Positions 1 to 8,579 of a stretch of 64,000 bases of DNA are shown piece by piece. The stretch is from Desulfobacca sp. (GTDB taxonomy: Bacteria > Desulfobacterota > Desulfobaccia > Desulfobaccales > Desulfobaccaceae): NCBI GenBank assembly GCA_020725545.1, contig DYEV01000023.1, forward strand, positions 1 to 64,000, given 5' to 3'. Numbering within the stretch: position 1 is the first letter of the stretch; every line of letters starts with the position of its first letter. A program made the position numbers and the translations under genes. Under the pieces are notes generated by a model, which worked only from the letters and a program-made list of their open reading frames with translations, was not told the origin of the DNA and made no database searches.

Positions 1-100
1 CTTGCCGATCTGGGGAGCGGCGCTGCTTGCCGATCTGGAGAGCGGCGCTGCTTGCCGATCTGGAGAGCGGCGCTGCTTGCCGATCTGGAGATCGGCGCTA
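1..100. repeat. Four tandem 25-bp palindromic units
   Basis: Four consecutive 25-base units fill positions 1-25, 26-50, 51-75 and 76-100 and differ at only a few bases. Each contains an inverted repeat; the fourth copy holds the perfect palindrome GCCGATCTGGAGATCGGC. The array runs off the left edge, so its full copy number is unknown. The same palindrome recurs singly at 8830-8847 and 21252-21269, so this is a dispersed element that has been tandemly amplified here just upstream of the first gene. Confidence 0.9.
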
Positions 101-152
101 CTAAGTGGCGGCGTTCGGCAAAAGATCATTTTAGAGCCGGAGGATCGGGGAA

Positions 153-662
153 ATGGCGTTGCAGCCGTGTCGGTCGTGTCAGCGGGAGGTCAGCACCGAG
201 GCGGCCTTCTGCCCTCACTGCGGCGCGCCGCAGCCCACCAACCTGAACTGGCGGGGACCGGGGTTTGACTGGCGCTCCTCCCAGACACTCTTTGGCTACC
301 CGTTGGTGCACATCGCCTTTGGCAAAGATGAAAAGGGCAAGTTGCGGGTGGCCAAAGGCATCATCGCCATCGGGCAATTCGGCCTGGGTGTGATCACCAT
401 TGCCCAATTTGGGGTGGGCCTGCTCTTCGGCTTCGGTCAATTCATCCTGGGCTTCACGGCCTTGGCCCAGTTTGCCGGTGCTCTCTGGTTCGGCATCGGC
501 CAGATTGCCACTGGCTATATCGCCATCGGCCAATTTGTCTTCGCCGACATCGGCCTGGCCCAGATGGGCTTCGCCCGGGCCATCTGGACCCCTGATCATC
601 AGGATCCGGAGGCAGTAGCTTATTTCCAGCAGCTCTGGGAGAATATCAAGCACTGGTGGTAG
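153..662 (+). CDS. Zinc-ribbon protein with Gln-Phe hydrophobic repeats
   Basis: A 169-residue protein of unknown function. Residues about 6-26 form a zinc ribbon (CRSCQ ... CPHCG). Residues about 72-145 are a hydrophobic, glycine-rich repeat in which a Gln, usually inside I/A-G/A-Q-F, recurs seven times at spacings of 10, 11, 10, 11, 10 and 10 residues. That regularity suggests a beta-solenoid-like or membrane-associated repeat rather than ordinary transmembrane helices; this is inference. The ATG at 153 follows a purine-rich GGAGGATCGGGG ribosome-binding region. It sits alone between the palindrome array and the biotin carboxylase gene. I know no named family for the repeat half. Confidence 0.8.
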   Translation: MALQPCRSCQREVSTEAAFCPHCGAPQPTNLNWRGPGFDWRSSQTLFGYPLVHIAFGKDEKGKLRVAKGIIAIGQFGLGVITIAQFGVGLLFGFGQFILGFTALAQFAGALWFGIGQIATGYIAIGQFVFADIGLAQMGFARAIWTPDHQDPEAVAYFQQLWENIKHWW

Positions 663-766
663 GCAACATGTTGCGGAGTCCAGACCTTTGCCGCAAACAG
701 GCCTAATCTAGGCTAAACTCTTCTCTTTCCTCTTTTCCCGCCGTCCTGCCCTGACCAGCTTTAACC

Positions 767-795
767 TTGACAATAACCTGTCAAATATATTTAAA
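767..795 (+). promoter_or_regulatory. Candidate sigma-70 promoter of the carboxylase pair
   Basis: TTGACA at 767-772 is followed after 17 bases by TTTAAA at 790-795. It lies 35 bases upstream of the biotin carboxylase start. The -35 box is perfect and the -10 box is poor, so the exact -10 position within this AT-rich stretch is uncertain. Confidence 0.4.
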
Positions 796-829
796 TTAAG
801 GCAGAATCAGTGGTAAGGGGCCTCAATCT

Positions 830-2266
830 ATGTTCAAAAAAATCCTGGTAGCCAATCGCGGCGAAATCGCCATCCGCATCATCCGGGCCTGCAAAGAGCT
901 GGGTCTGAAGACGGTGAGCATCTACACGGAGCAGGACGCCAACGCCTTGCATATCTCCAAAGCGGATGAAGCAATTCTGGTGAAACCGGGGCCGATTGCC
1001 GGCTATTTGGATTATGAGCAGATCATCAGGGTGGCCCGTTGGGCCGAAGCGGATGCCATCCATCCCGGCTATGGCTTTATTTCGGAAAATTGGCGGTTTG
1101 CCCATGCCTGCGAAGAGGCTGGCATCGCCTTCGTCGGCCCGACGTCATCGGCCGTTCGGGCCATGGGGAATAAGATCAGGGCCCGGGAGGTGATGACCGA
1201 GGCCGGGGTGCCTTTAGTGCCAGGTTCCCCGGTGGTGGAAGACGAAAACGCCGCATTGGCTTGGGCGGCGCAGATCGGCTATCCGGTAATGATCAAAGCC
1301 AAGGCCGGCGGCGGCGGCAAGGGTATGCGGCTGGTCCACAGCGATGAACAACTGCGCCAGGGATTGGCCATTGCCCGGGCCGAGGCCAAAAAGGCCTTCG
1401 GGGATGAAGCGGTCTATCTGGAAAAATTCATTGTGCAGCCCAAGCACATTGAGATTCAGATTATGGCCGACAGGTACGGCCACGTCATCCACCTGGGGGA
1501 ACGGGACTGTTCCATTCAGCGGCGGCATCAGAAGCTCATTGAAATTGCCCCATCGTTGGTGCTTACCCCGGAAAAGCGGGAAGCGATGGGCGAAATCGCC
1601 ATCACCGCAGCCCGGCAGATCGACTATCATACCGTGGGTACCGTGGAATTTCTGGTGGACCGGGATCTGAATTTTTATTTTCTGGAAATGAACACCCGCA
1701 TCCAGGTGGAGCATACCATCACGGAAATTATTACGGGCATTGATATCGTCCAGGAGCAGATCCGCCTGGCCGCGGGGGAGCCCCTGCGGTTTCGTCAGGA
1801 GGATGTGCGGTTTTGGGGCCATGCCATCCAATGCCGGATCAACGCCGAGGATCCCCGCAACAATTTTTTTCCCTCACCCGGCCGGATCACCAAATACCAA
1901 TCCCCCGGGGGCATCGGCATCCGCATCGACGGCTGCGTCTTCGGCGGCTATGAGGTCCCTCCCTATTTTGATCCCTTGCTGACCAAACTCTGCGCCTGGG
2001 GCCTGACTTGGGAGGAGGCCGTCAACCGCATGGCCCGGGCTTTGGACGAATATATTATCCGGGGCATCAAAACTACCATACCTCTGTATAAGAAGCTGTT
2101 ACAGGATGAAGAATTCCGCTGCGGGCGCTACACCACGGAATATATGGAGAGAAAGATCCAGGAGCTGACTTACGAAGACGTCAAGGAACCCTTTGATATC
2201 TATTATCTGGCGGCTGCCGCCCTATTTTTTGAGATGAATTATTTCTATACGGAAGGCCAAGAATGA
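830..2266 (+). CDS. accC: Biotin carboxylase subunit (AccC/PycA type)
   Basis: Catalyses ATP-dependent carboxylation of biotin on a carrier protein, the first half-reaction of acetyl-CoA, pyruvate or acyl-CoA carboxylases. The 478-residue protein has the full biotin carboxylase layout: N-terminal ILVANRGEIA, HPGYGFISEN, the glycine-rich ATP loop GGGGKGM, the ERDCSIQRRHQK segment and the catalytic EMNTRIQVEH region, followed by the C-terminal domain. The ATG at 830 has an AAGGGG ribosome-binding site. Its stop overlaps the start of the carboxyltransferase gene in an ATGA junction, which indicates a two-gene operon and a pyruvate-carboxylase-like partnership. The AccC versus PycA label cannot be settled from sequence. 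No biotin carrier gene is seen nearby. Confidence 0.88.
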   Translation: MFKKILVANRGEIAIRIIRACKELGLKTVSIYTEQDANALHISKADEAILVKPGPIAGYLDYEQIIRVARWAEADAIHPGYGFISENWRFAHACEEAGIAFVGPTSSAVRAMGNKIRAREVMTEAGVPLVPGSPVVEDENAALAWAAQIGYPVMIKAKAGGGGKGMRLVHSDEQLRQGLAIARAEAKKAFGDEAVYLEKFIVQPKHIEIQIMADRYGHVIHLGERDCSIQRRHQKLIEIAPSLVLTPEKREAMGEIAITAARQIDYHTVGTVEFLVDRDLNFYFLEMNTRIQVEHTITEIITGIDIVQEQIRLAAGEPLRFRQEDVRFWGHAIQCRINAEDPRNNFFPSPGRITKYQSPGGIGIRIDGCVFGGYEVPPYFDPLLTKLCAWGLTWEEAVNRMARALDEYIIRGIKTTIPLYKKLLQDEEFRCGRYTTEYMERKIQELTYEDVKEPFDIYYLAAAALFFEMNYFYTEGQE

Positions 2267-3954
2267 AGCTGCCGTTTCATGTCACCGACGCCACCCTGCG
2301 GGATGGTCTGGAAGATTTTGTCCTGAAGCGGATGCATCACGAAGAAGTCAGCCGCCTGGGGACATTGCTGGACCGGGTGGGTTTTTACTCCATTGATTGT
2401 TGGGGAGGCTCAACGTTTTATAACGCTCTCACCGGCCTGTTGGAAGACCCCTGGGAACGGTTAAAACGGCTGCGTCGGGCCATCCGCCAGACGCCGCTGC
2501 AGATGGTAGTGCGGGGCCAGATGCTGGTGGGTTTCAAACCCTACCAGAAAGAGTTAGTCCGGAAATTTTTAGCCAAAGCGGCCAATTTGGGCATGGACAT
2601 CTTCCGGATTTATGACCAGCTCAATGATCTGGCCAACATGCGTCCGGCCATCGTTATTGCCAAGGAACTGCGCAAGGAAGTGGAAGCCACGGTGCTCTAT
2701 TCCCGCAGCCCCACCGTCACCCAGGCCGATTATCTGCGGTTGGCCGAGGATCTCATCAATGTGGGGGCGGACTGCATCTGCATCAACGATTCCTTGGGGA
2801 CCATGACCCCGGAAGAAGTGGCCTCCCTGGTCACCACGTACAAGTGGAACTTTCATCAACCTTTGCGCCTGCATTTGCACGACAGCCAGAGGAAGGCTGT
2901 GGCGGCCTATCTGGTGGGCGTGCAGGCCGGGGCCGAGCGGGTGGACACCGTCATGGCCCCCCTGGTCTGGTCCGATTCGCCGCCGGCCGCGGAACAGCTG
3001 GTGGCGGCCCTGACCGGGACCTCTTTTGATCCCCAGATTGACACGGGGGCCCTCGCGGCGGTCACTGATTATCTCGAGGAATTAAAGGCTGCGCACCGCT
3101 ATCAAGAACCGCCGCGGCGGAAAGCCGAAGAAACTGGAGCGGAAGGATATCTGCCCGGCTTGCTCAAGGATTATCTGCGGGAGGAACTCCGCAGCCGTCA
3201 GGCCCGGGATCGGTTGCAGGCCGCGTTCAAGGAGGCCCATCGGGTTTGGCAGGACCTGGGTTTCCCGCCCCTCAAAGGCCGCATTTTGGAGATCGTCGGG
3301 GACCAGGCGCTGGCCAATCTCTTTGCGGCCCAGCGTTATGAGAACCTCACCGACGACATGCAGGACCTGATCAGGGGGCGGTATGGCAGCCTCTATTCCA
3401 TCGCTGATGAGACCCTGCGCCACCTTGCCCTGATGCTGCGGGAGAGGGAGCGCAGCCATCCTTGGGAGGGCCGTCTCCGGCAGCCACCGGGCATCACCCA
3501 GGAGGAAGATATCCTCACCTACTCCCTATTTCCCGATGAAGCGGCCTATTTCTTTCAGCAGCGGGACAAGAAACCGGCGGCTCCCCCGACTGCCAAGCCC
3601 GCGGCGCCCAAAACCCCCACGGCCCCGGCCACCCGCCTGACCCAAGCCATGCCCCGGGGACTCAGTCTGACCCTCAAGGGTGAAGAAGTGGGGGCCCGTC
3701 TGGAGGCCATCGGCCCCTTGCGCGGCAATAAACAGACGCTGTTTATAAATATTGGCGATATGACCGAAGAGATTGAGGTGACCTTCCTCGCCAGCGGCGA
3801 TGCCAAACCCGAATACCTGATCACCCTGCATGGCGAAACCCATCGCCTCAAGATCAAGAAAGTCTTTCCCAAAGAAGAGGAATATACCCCCATTTTTCTA
3901 GAGATTGACGACAAAATGGAAGAGTTCCTCATCAAACATCTGCACATCGATTAA
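2263..3954 (+). CDS. Carboxyltransferase (PycB/OadA-like), atypical
   Basis: A 563-residue homologue of the carboxyltransferase subunit of two-subunit pyruvate carboxylase or oxaloacetate decarboxylase, with an HMGL-like TIM barrel at about residues 1-260 and a conserved carboxylase domain behind it. The barrel keeps the metal ligands Asp9 (DATLRDG) and His204/His206 (LHLHD). The Lys that is normally carboxylated and binds metal (IKDMAG in the family) is Asn175 here (ICINDSLG). After a Pro/Ala/Lys linker near residues 430-465, the C-terminus lacks the biotinyl AMKM motif. It overlaps the biotin carboxylase gene by 4 bases. It may use a separate biotin carrier or a different acceptor. Confidence 0.72.
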   Translation: MKLPFHVTDATLRDGLEDFVLKRMHHEEVSRLGTLLDRVGFYSIDCWGGSTFYNALTGLLEDPWERLKRLRRAIRQTPLQMVVRGQMLVGFKPYQKELVRKFLAKAANLGMDIFRIYDQLNDLANMRPAIVIAKELRKEVEATVLYSRSPTVTQADYLRLAEDLINVGADCICINDSLGTMTPEEVASLVTTYKWNFHQPLRLHLHDSQRKAVAAYLVGVQAGAERVDTVMAPLVWSDSPPAAEQLVAALTGTSFDPQIDTGALAAVTDYLEELKAAHRYQEPPRRKAEETGAEGYLPGLLKDYLREELRSRQARDRLQAAFKEAHRVWQDLGFPPLKGRILEIVGDQALANLFAAQRYENLTDDMQDLIRGRYGSLYSIADETLRHLALMLRERERSHPWEGRLRQPPGITQEEDILTYSLFPDEAAYFFQQRDKKPAAPPTAKPAAPKTPTAPATRLTQAMPRGLSLTLKGEEVGARLEAIGPLRGNKQTLFINIGDMTEEIEVTFLASGDAKPEYLITLHGETHRLKIKKVFPKEEEYTPIFLEIDDKMEEFLIKHLHID

Positions 3955-3956
3955 AG

Positions 3957-3981
3957 CCCGGGGCTCTGCTCCCGGGGTTTT
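3957..3981 (+). terminator. Probable intrinsic terminator after carboxyltransferase
   Basis: A 6-bp GC stem (CCCGGG at 3957-3962 with CCCGGG at 3971-3976) with an 8-base loop is followed by G and TTTT. It starts directly after the carboxyltransferase stop and sits immediately ahead of the next gene, so it could attenuate rather than fully stop transcription. Confidence 0.5.
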
Positions 3982-3993
3982 GTGGAGACTGCC

Positions 3994-4836
3994 ATGCAGA
4001 TCCGCCCCCGCACCCTCCCTGTCGGTTGGTACCCCGGCTCGGCCCGGGAGTGCCAGAATGAATTGGCCGCCTTTGTGGCCGGCGTCAAGCCGTTGCCGGC
4101 CGGGACCGTCGCCTACGGCGGCGTTATCCCTCACGCCGGTTGGTACTTCTCCGGCCGTCTGGCGGCGCGCGTCTTTTTTCTGGCCGCCCAGACCAAACAA
4201 CCTCAGGTGGTCTGCATCTTTGGCGGGCATTTGGGGAGCAATTCACCCCCCCTATTGGTGGAGGAGGCCGCCTGGGAGACGCCGCTGGGGACCGTCACCC
4301 TGGCCACGGAGATGTACGAACCCCTGAAAAGCAAAATCCCTTGCGCGCCCGAATACCCCGGGGACAACACCATAGAAATTCAACTTCCCATGGTGAAGTA
4401 TTTCTTCCCCCAGGCCAAAGTCTTGGCGGTGCGGGCGCCCCACTCCCAAAAGGCCCTGGACCTGGGCAAGGCGGTGGCTCAAACGGCCCAGGAACTGAAT
4501 CTGTCGCTCCTGGCCTTCGGTTCCTCGGACCTGACCCACTACGGCCCCAATTATGGCTGGGCCCCCCACGGCTATGGCGACAAGGCGGTGCAATGGGTCA
4601 AGGAGGTAAATGACAAGACCTATGTGGACCGGGCCCTGCGGCTGGACGCCAACGGCGTCCTCCAAGCCGCGGCCAGGGACCAGAGCTCCTGCAGCGCCGG
4701 CGCCACGGCCGCAGCCATCAGCGCGGCCCAGACCCAGGGGGCCGGCAAAGCCACGTTGGTGGATTACTACACCAGCTATGACATCAGGCCGGACCATAGT
4801 TTTGTGGGTTATGCCGGGATCTTATTTTTAAAATAG
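3994..4836 (+). CDS. MEMO1/AmmeMemoRadiSam protein B family protein
   Basis: A 280-residue MEMO-family protein, related to the metal-binding dioxygenase-like fold also seen in the AmmeMemoRadiSam B component. Family landmarks include GGVIPHAGWYFSGR near residue 35, the GDNTIEIQLPM segment near 120, the FGSSDLTHYG stretch near 175 and the C-terminal SFVGYAGILF. The biochemical function of bacterial members is not established. The ATG at 3994 was chosen because GGAG lies 6 bases upstream; an in-frame GTG at 3982 is possible. No AMMECR1 or radical SAM partner is adjacent, so the system is either split or this member acts alone. Confidence 0.85.
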   Translation: MQIRPRTLPVGWYPGSARECQNELAAFVAGVKPLPAGTVAYGGVIPHAGWYFSGRLAARVFFLAAQTKQPQVVCIFGGHLGSNSPPLLVEEAAWETPLGTVTLATEMYEPLKSKIPCAPEYPGDNTIEIQLPMVKYFFPQAKVLAVRAPHSQKALDLGKAVAQTAQELNLSLLAFGSSDLTHYGPNYGWAPHGYGDKAVQWVKEVNDKTYVDRALRLDANGVLQAAARDQSSCSAGATAAAISAAQTQGAGKATLVDYYTSYDIRPDHSFVGYAGILFLK

Positions 4837-4866
4837 AGATAATTGCGGTCTGGTGCGGACAGAGAG

Positions 4867-4896
4867 AAGGCGAGAAGCGAACGTGCTTCTCGCCTT
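4867..4896 (+). terminator. Perfect 12-bp hairpin after the MEMO gene
   Basis: AAGGCGAGAAGC at 4867-4878 pairs perfectly with GCTTCTCGCCTT at 4885-4896 around a 6-base loop. It lies 30 bases after the MEMO-family stop codon. Only a weak T-rich tail (GCTGTTT) follows, so it is terminator-like without a classical U tract. Confidence 0.55.
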
Positions 4897-5440
4897 GCTG
4901 TTTCGCCGGGCGGCCCCACTGGCATTATCCTTAGACACCGTTTTCCCGTGCTATCTGGCCTTTTGGCGCAGCCAATTCCCCCCATCGGGGTGGGCTCGCC
5001 CTTGCCCGCAAAATAGGAGGGAGAGGCAGACGGACTATCTTCTCTGATGAAAATAATTATATTTTTAACCACCTCACCCAATTCCTCTCCCCCTATCCTG
5101 TGCCCTGACCGGAGAGATGGCTGGCAATGTGCGCGGACAGGGGGAACACTCCATTTCAGAGAGCTCAAGCCGGTGCCGTCCAAGCCGGGCGCAGCCTCCG
5201 GCCTGGGGCCCGGCGGTCCGGACCAATCAGGCTCCCCGGGAGGACAGGAATAATCCTGGTGAGCATTTAACTAACCTAATCCCTTTGGATGGTGGCCAAA
5301 AGAGACAGCCAGCAGTCCTGCTGTCTGGGGTTGCCGCGGCCGCTTGTTTTGGCAAAAAGCCGTTGACCACTGCGAGTATTCTTGGTAATCTGCTAAGATT
5401 GCAATGTCGACTTGCCATCTTCTCGGAAAGGACCGGCTGG
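4897..5440. other. Spacer with no supported gene
   Basis: Short open frames cross this stretch but show no family motif, codon pattern or ribosome-binding site that I can support. It contains a GC-rich, pyrimidine-biased segment around 5160-5240. The upstream signals of the formyltransferase-like gene should lie near its right end. Confidence 0.5.
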
Positions 5441-6262
5441 ATGTTTTCATTCGGATGGTTTTCCAGCGGCCGGGGCCAGGGTTCCATTGCCCTGTTGACC
5501 ACCGCGCACCAAAAAATGACGGAGGGCTTTATCCCGGGGCGCATCGCCTATGTCTTCTGTGACCGGGAGCCGGGCGAGACCCCGGCGGCGGACCGGTTCC
5601 ACGCCGTGGTCCATTCCTTGGGCCTGCCCTTAATCACCCTATCCTCCCGGCCCTTGCGGGAGGCCATCCGGCGGCGGGATAACGATATGGAGGTGCGGCG
5701 GCGGGATTTTGACGCCCAGGTGTTGGCCAAGCTGGCCGCCTACAATACCCAGGTAGTGGTGTTGGCCGGCTATATGTTGGTCTTGAGTCCCCTGCTTTGC
5801 GAGCATCTCCTCTGTTTGAATCTGCACCCGGCCGTGCCTGGCGGACCCAAGGGCACCTGGCGGCAGGTGATGTGGCAGCTCATGGAGACCGAGGCCGCGG
5901 AGGCCGGGGCCATGCTGCACCTGGCCACGCCGGCTCTGGATGAAGGACCGCCGGTGACCTATTGCCATTTTTCCCTGCGAGGTCCGGACTTTGACCCACT
6001 CTGGCAGGCTTATCGGGAAAAACGGCGGCGCCTCAGCCAGGCCGACATCAAAGACCAGGAAGGGGATCAGGAGCCTTTATTTGCCCGCATCCGGGCCGAA
6101 GAACTGCGCCGGGAATTCCCTCTGATCTTAGTGACCTTAAGAGATTTGGCCACCGGGACCCTGGTGCTGACCCCGGCCGGTGTCAAGCAGGGCGACCGTC
6201 TGATTCCGGGTGGGTTCGATATCAGCGCGGCGGTGGAGGCCTATGTCCAGGGGGAGCTGTGA
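5441..6262 (+). CDS. PurN-like formyltransferase family protein
   Basis: A 273-residue protein of the formyltransferase fold that includes glycinamide ribonucleotide transformylase (PurN). It keeps the catalytic Asn-x-His (LNLHPAVPGG) and the downstream Asp (LDEGPP), and a Gly-rich FSSGRGQGS near the N-terminus in place of PurN's ISGNGSN. VVVLAGYMLVLSP matches a PurN core strand. It is about 60 residues longer than PurN, and the Arg-rich stretch REAIRRRDNDMEVRRRD is unlike housekeeping PurN. It may act on a substrate other than GAR. The ATG at 5441 has AAAGGA upstream; the open frame extends further 5' without coding character. Downstream lies a TldE-like gene. Confidence 0.72.
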   Translation: MFSFGWFSSGRGQGSIALLTTAHQKMTEGFIPGRIAYVFCDREPGETPAADRFHAVVHSLGLPLITLSSRPLREAIRRRDNDMEVRRRDFDAQVLAKLAAYNTQVVVLAGYMLVLSPLLCEHLLCLNLHPAVPGGPKGTWRQVMWQLMETEAAEAGAMLHLATPALDEGPPVTYCHFSLRGPDFDPLWQAYREKRRRLSQADIKDQEGDQEPLFARIRAEELRREFPLILVTLRDLATGTLVLTPAGVKQGDRLIPGGFDISAAVEAYVQGEL

Positions 6263-6511
6263 GTGGGCGGCTGCCGGCCAGCTGGGGCCATGCAGCCGAA
6301 CGGCTTGTGCCAAAAGTGCTTTGAGGAGAGCGGACCAGGGGACGCTGCCCCTCCCCTCCAACCCCTCCCCCAACCCCAACGCAGCTTTTTGGCCACGCCA
6401 AAAGGCTGGAAAAGGGATTTTCACCCACTGAAACAGGATGAAGAGCGATTTTCAGAAGCCTGCTGTCATCTTGACGGTTGCTCTGGATGGTACCGGGGAG
6501 ATGATATAGTG

Positions 6512-7831
6512 ATGGCGGGAGTTAAAACCGGAGCCAATACCTTGGCTGAGTTGACGGGCCTTTTGGCGCAAGCCGGGGTCGACGGCTGGCAGGTGCGGCG
6601 GCTGCGGCAGGTAAGCGAACAGCTTTATCTAAACTTTGACCAAGTGGAGTCGCTCCGTCGGGTGGAAACCGAAACCTGCCACGTCACCATTTATCTCCAG
6701 GTGGCCAAGGATGACCGCACTTGGCTGGGGGAATCCAGTTTTACGCTGAATCCGGGCGATGACGCGGCCGCGGAGGTGGATCAGGCCAAAGAGCGGGCGG
6801 TCCTGGCTTTAAACCCCGTCTTTGCGTTGCCGGGACCGGGGCAGCGGTATCAATCCCTGAAATTAGTGGATAGCGACTTACGGGACCAGCCCCGCCAGGT
6901 CCTGTGGCAGGTGCGCCATGATCTGGAGCTGGCCATGGCAGGGGCCGAGCCGGTGGCATTGGCCTCTACGGAAATTTTTTGCCATTATCGGGAGATAGAA
7001 CTTGCCAACCACACAGGTCTCCACGGTGGCTATGCCGAAACGGAGTTGGAGGTCCACTTTGTGCTGTTGGCCGCCGTGGCGGGTGAGGAGGCGGAAAGCC
7101 TCGGCGTGCGGCGGGCCAGGTTCAGGCGGGACCTGCAGATCAGCGACGTTCTAGCCCGTTATCGCCGTTATGCCATGGACAACGCCCGGGCCGAACTGCC
7201 GCCCAGCGGCAGCTATCCCGTAATTTTTGGCGAGGAGGCCTTAGATACTATCTTTCACCACCTCGTGGCCCAGGCCGGCGGCGAAGCGGCCTTTCAAGGG
7301 TGGTCCCGCCTGCAGGCGGGCAAACCGGTGATTCCTCAGCCCCGGCGGGACCTGCTGACCTTGACCAGCGACCCCTGGCTGCCCGGCGGGCTGGCTTCCC
7401 GACCTTTTGACCAACAGGGGCTAGCTTTGCGGCCCTTAACGTTTATACGCGACAATATCTTTCAACAGCCCCTGGCCGATTGCCGCTATGCCGCTTATCT
7501 TGGGGCAGAACCGACCGGAGGTCTCACCAACCTGCAGGTGGCCCCGGGGCGGGCCACCTTGGCAGAGATGTTGGCCGCAGAACCGGTGCTGCACCTGTTG
7601 CGCTTCTCCACCCTGGAGCCCAATCCGGTCACCGGCGCCCTCTCCGGGGAAATTCGCACCGGCTACCTGCACCAACACGGCCGGGTCGTGCCCCTGAAAG
7701 GCGGCTCGGTCAGCGGCAATCTGGAAGAGGCCTTCCGCTTCTTAACCCTCTCCCGGGAAACGGAACAGCGGGAGGCGTATCTGGGACCGCTGGGTCTGCG
7801 TCTGGAGGGCATGAGCATTGCAGGTGCCTAA
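6512..7831 (+). CDS. TldD/PmbA (TldE-like) family protein
   Basis: A 439-residue member of the TldD/PmbA metallopeptidase family, whose TldD-TldE heterodimers degrade unfolded peptides and mature some ribosomal peptides such as microcin B17. The C-terminal half has the recognisable PVIFGEEAL and LTLTSDPWLPGGLASRPFD regions. The zinc-binding HExxxH of TldD is absent, as in the non-catalytic TldE subunit. No TldD partner is adjacent. The ATG at 6512 is preceded by GGGGAG; a GTG one codon earlier is possible. The gene ends inside the start of the next gene. The preceding 249-base spacer holds no supported gene. Confidence 0.75.
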   Translation: MAGVKTGANTLAELTGLLAQAGVDGWQVRRLRQVSEQLYLNFDQVESLRRVETETCHVTIYLQVAKDDRTWLGESSFTLNPGDDAAAEVDQAKERAVLALNPVFALPGPGQRYQSLKLVDSDLRDQPRQVLWQVRHDLELAMAGAEPVALASTEIFCHYREIELANHTGLHGGYAETELEVHFVLLAAVAGEEAESLGVRRARFRRDLQISDVLARYRRYAMDNARAELPPSGSYPVIFGEEALDTIFHHLVAQAGGEAAFQGWSRLQAGKPVIPQPRRDLLTLTSDPWLPGGLASRPFDQQGLALRPLTFIRDNIFQQPLADCRYAAYLGAEPTGGLTNLQVAPGRATLAEMLAAEPVLHLLRFSTLEPNPVTGALSGEIRTGYLHQHGRVVPLKGGSVSGNLEEAFRFLTLSRETEQREAYLGPLGLRLEGMSIAGA

Positions 7832-8579
7832 ATGGCCACCGCGCCTCGGGCGCGGCAGCTGGCAGATAAGCATCCTCTTGGTTTTCCTGGTAGGAACGGC
7901 CATGGCAGCAGCCACCTTGGAGCAGGCCGACCGGCTGCTGGTTGACCCCCAGGTCACCAAGGACAAGGCCCTCCAAGCCTTAAGCATCTATGAGAGCCTG
8001 TTGCCGGCAGCCGGGGCGGAGCGGTTGCCGGTGCTGGCGCGTCTGGCCCGAGCCGGATTTTTTCTGGGCGACCTGGCGGACGGCGGACAACGGCGGCTGT
8101 ATTATGAACAGGGCCGTCACTATGCCGAAACCATAATACGGGAATTTCCCGACCGGGTGGAAGGTCATTATTGGCTGGGCCTGAACCTGGCCGGCCTGGC
8201 CGACGTCAACCGCATGCAGGGTATGCGGCTGCTTCCCAAGATTATGGCGGCTCTGGAGCGGGCCGCGGCCATCGATCCCGCCTATGATCAGGCCGGGGCC
8301 TACCGGGTCCTGGGCCGCATCTATTACGAGGCGCCGGGCAGACCCTTCTCGGTTGGCGATATCTCCAAATCTGTGGCGTTGTTAGAAAAGGCCAGCCAAT
8401 TGGCCCCCGGCAATTCCACCAATTACCTGTATCTGGGGGAAGCCCTCTTAAAAGCCGGACGACGGGAACAGGCCCAGGCCGAACTCCAAAAAGTTCTCAC
8501 GGCCTCGCAAAATGCCGACGGTCCCCGGGGTCTGGAAGCGGATCGGCGCAAGGCCAAGGAGATCCTGGCCCAATGGTGA
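7818..8579 (+). CDS. Secreted TPR protein (TatT/TRAP T-component-like)
   Basis: A protein of about 253 residues with an N-terminal signal segment (ISILLVFLVGTAMAAA) followed by all-helical TPR-like sequence. The WLGLNLAGL, ALERAAAIDPAYDQ and YRVLGRIYYEAPG stretches fit the TatT family, trimeric periplasmic proteins that associate with TRAP transporter substrate-binding proteins. No TRAP transporter gene is near, so the partner is unknown. The reading frame opens with TTG at 7818, overlapping the TldE-like gene by 14 bases; a GTG at 7824 is a second candidate start. The overlap suggests co-transcription. Confidence 0.68.
   Translation: MQVPKWPPRLGRGSWQISILLVFLVGTAMAAATLEQADRLLVDPQVTKDKALQALSIYESLLPAAGAERLPVLARLARAGFFLGDLADGGQRRLYYEQGRHYAETIIREFPDRVEGHYWLGLNLAGLADVNRMQGMRLLPKIMAALERAAAIDPAYDQAGAYRVLGRIYYEAPGRPFSVGDISKSVALLEKASQLAPGNSTNYLYLGEALLKAGRREQAQAELQKVLTASQNADGPRGLEADRRKAKEILAQW

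Noticed and set aside
1-100. Possible CRISPR array
   Set aside because: The units are contiguous without spacers, and no cas gene is near.
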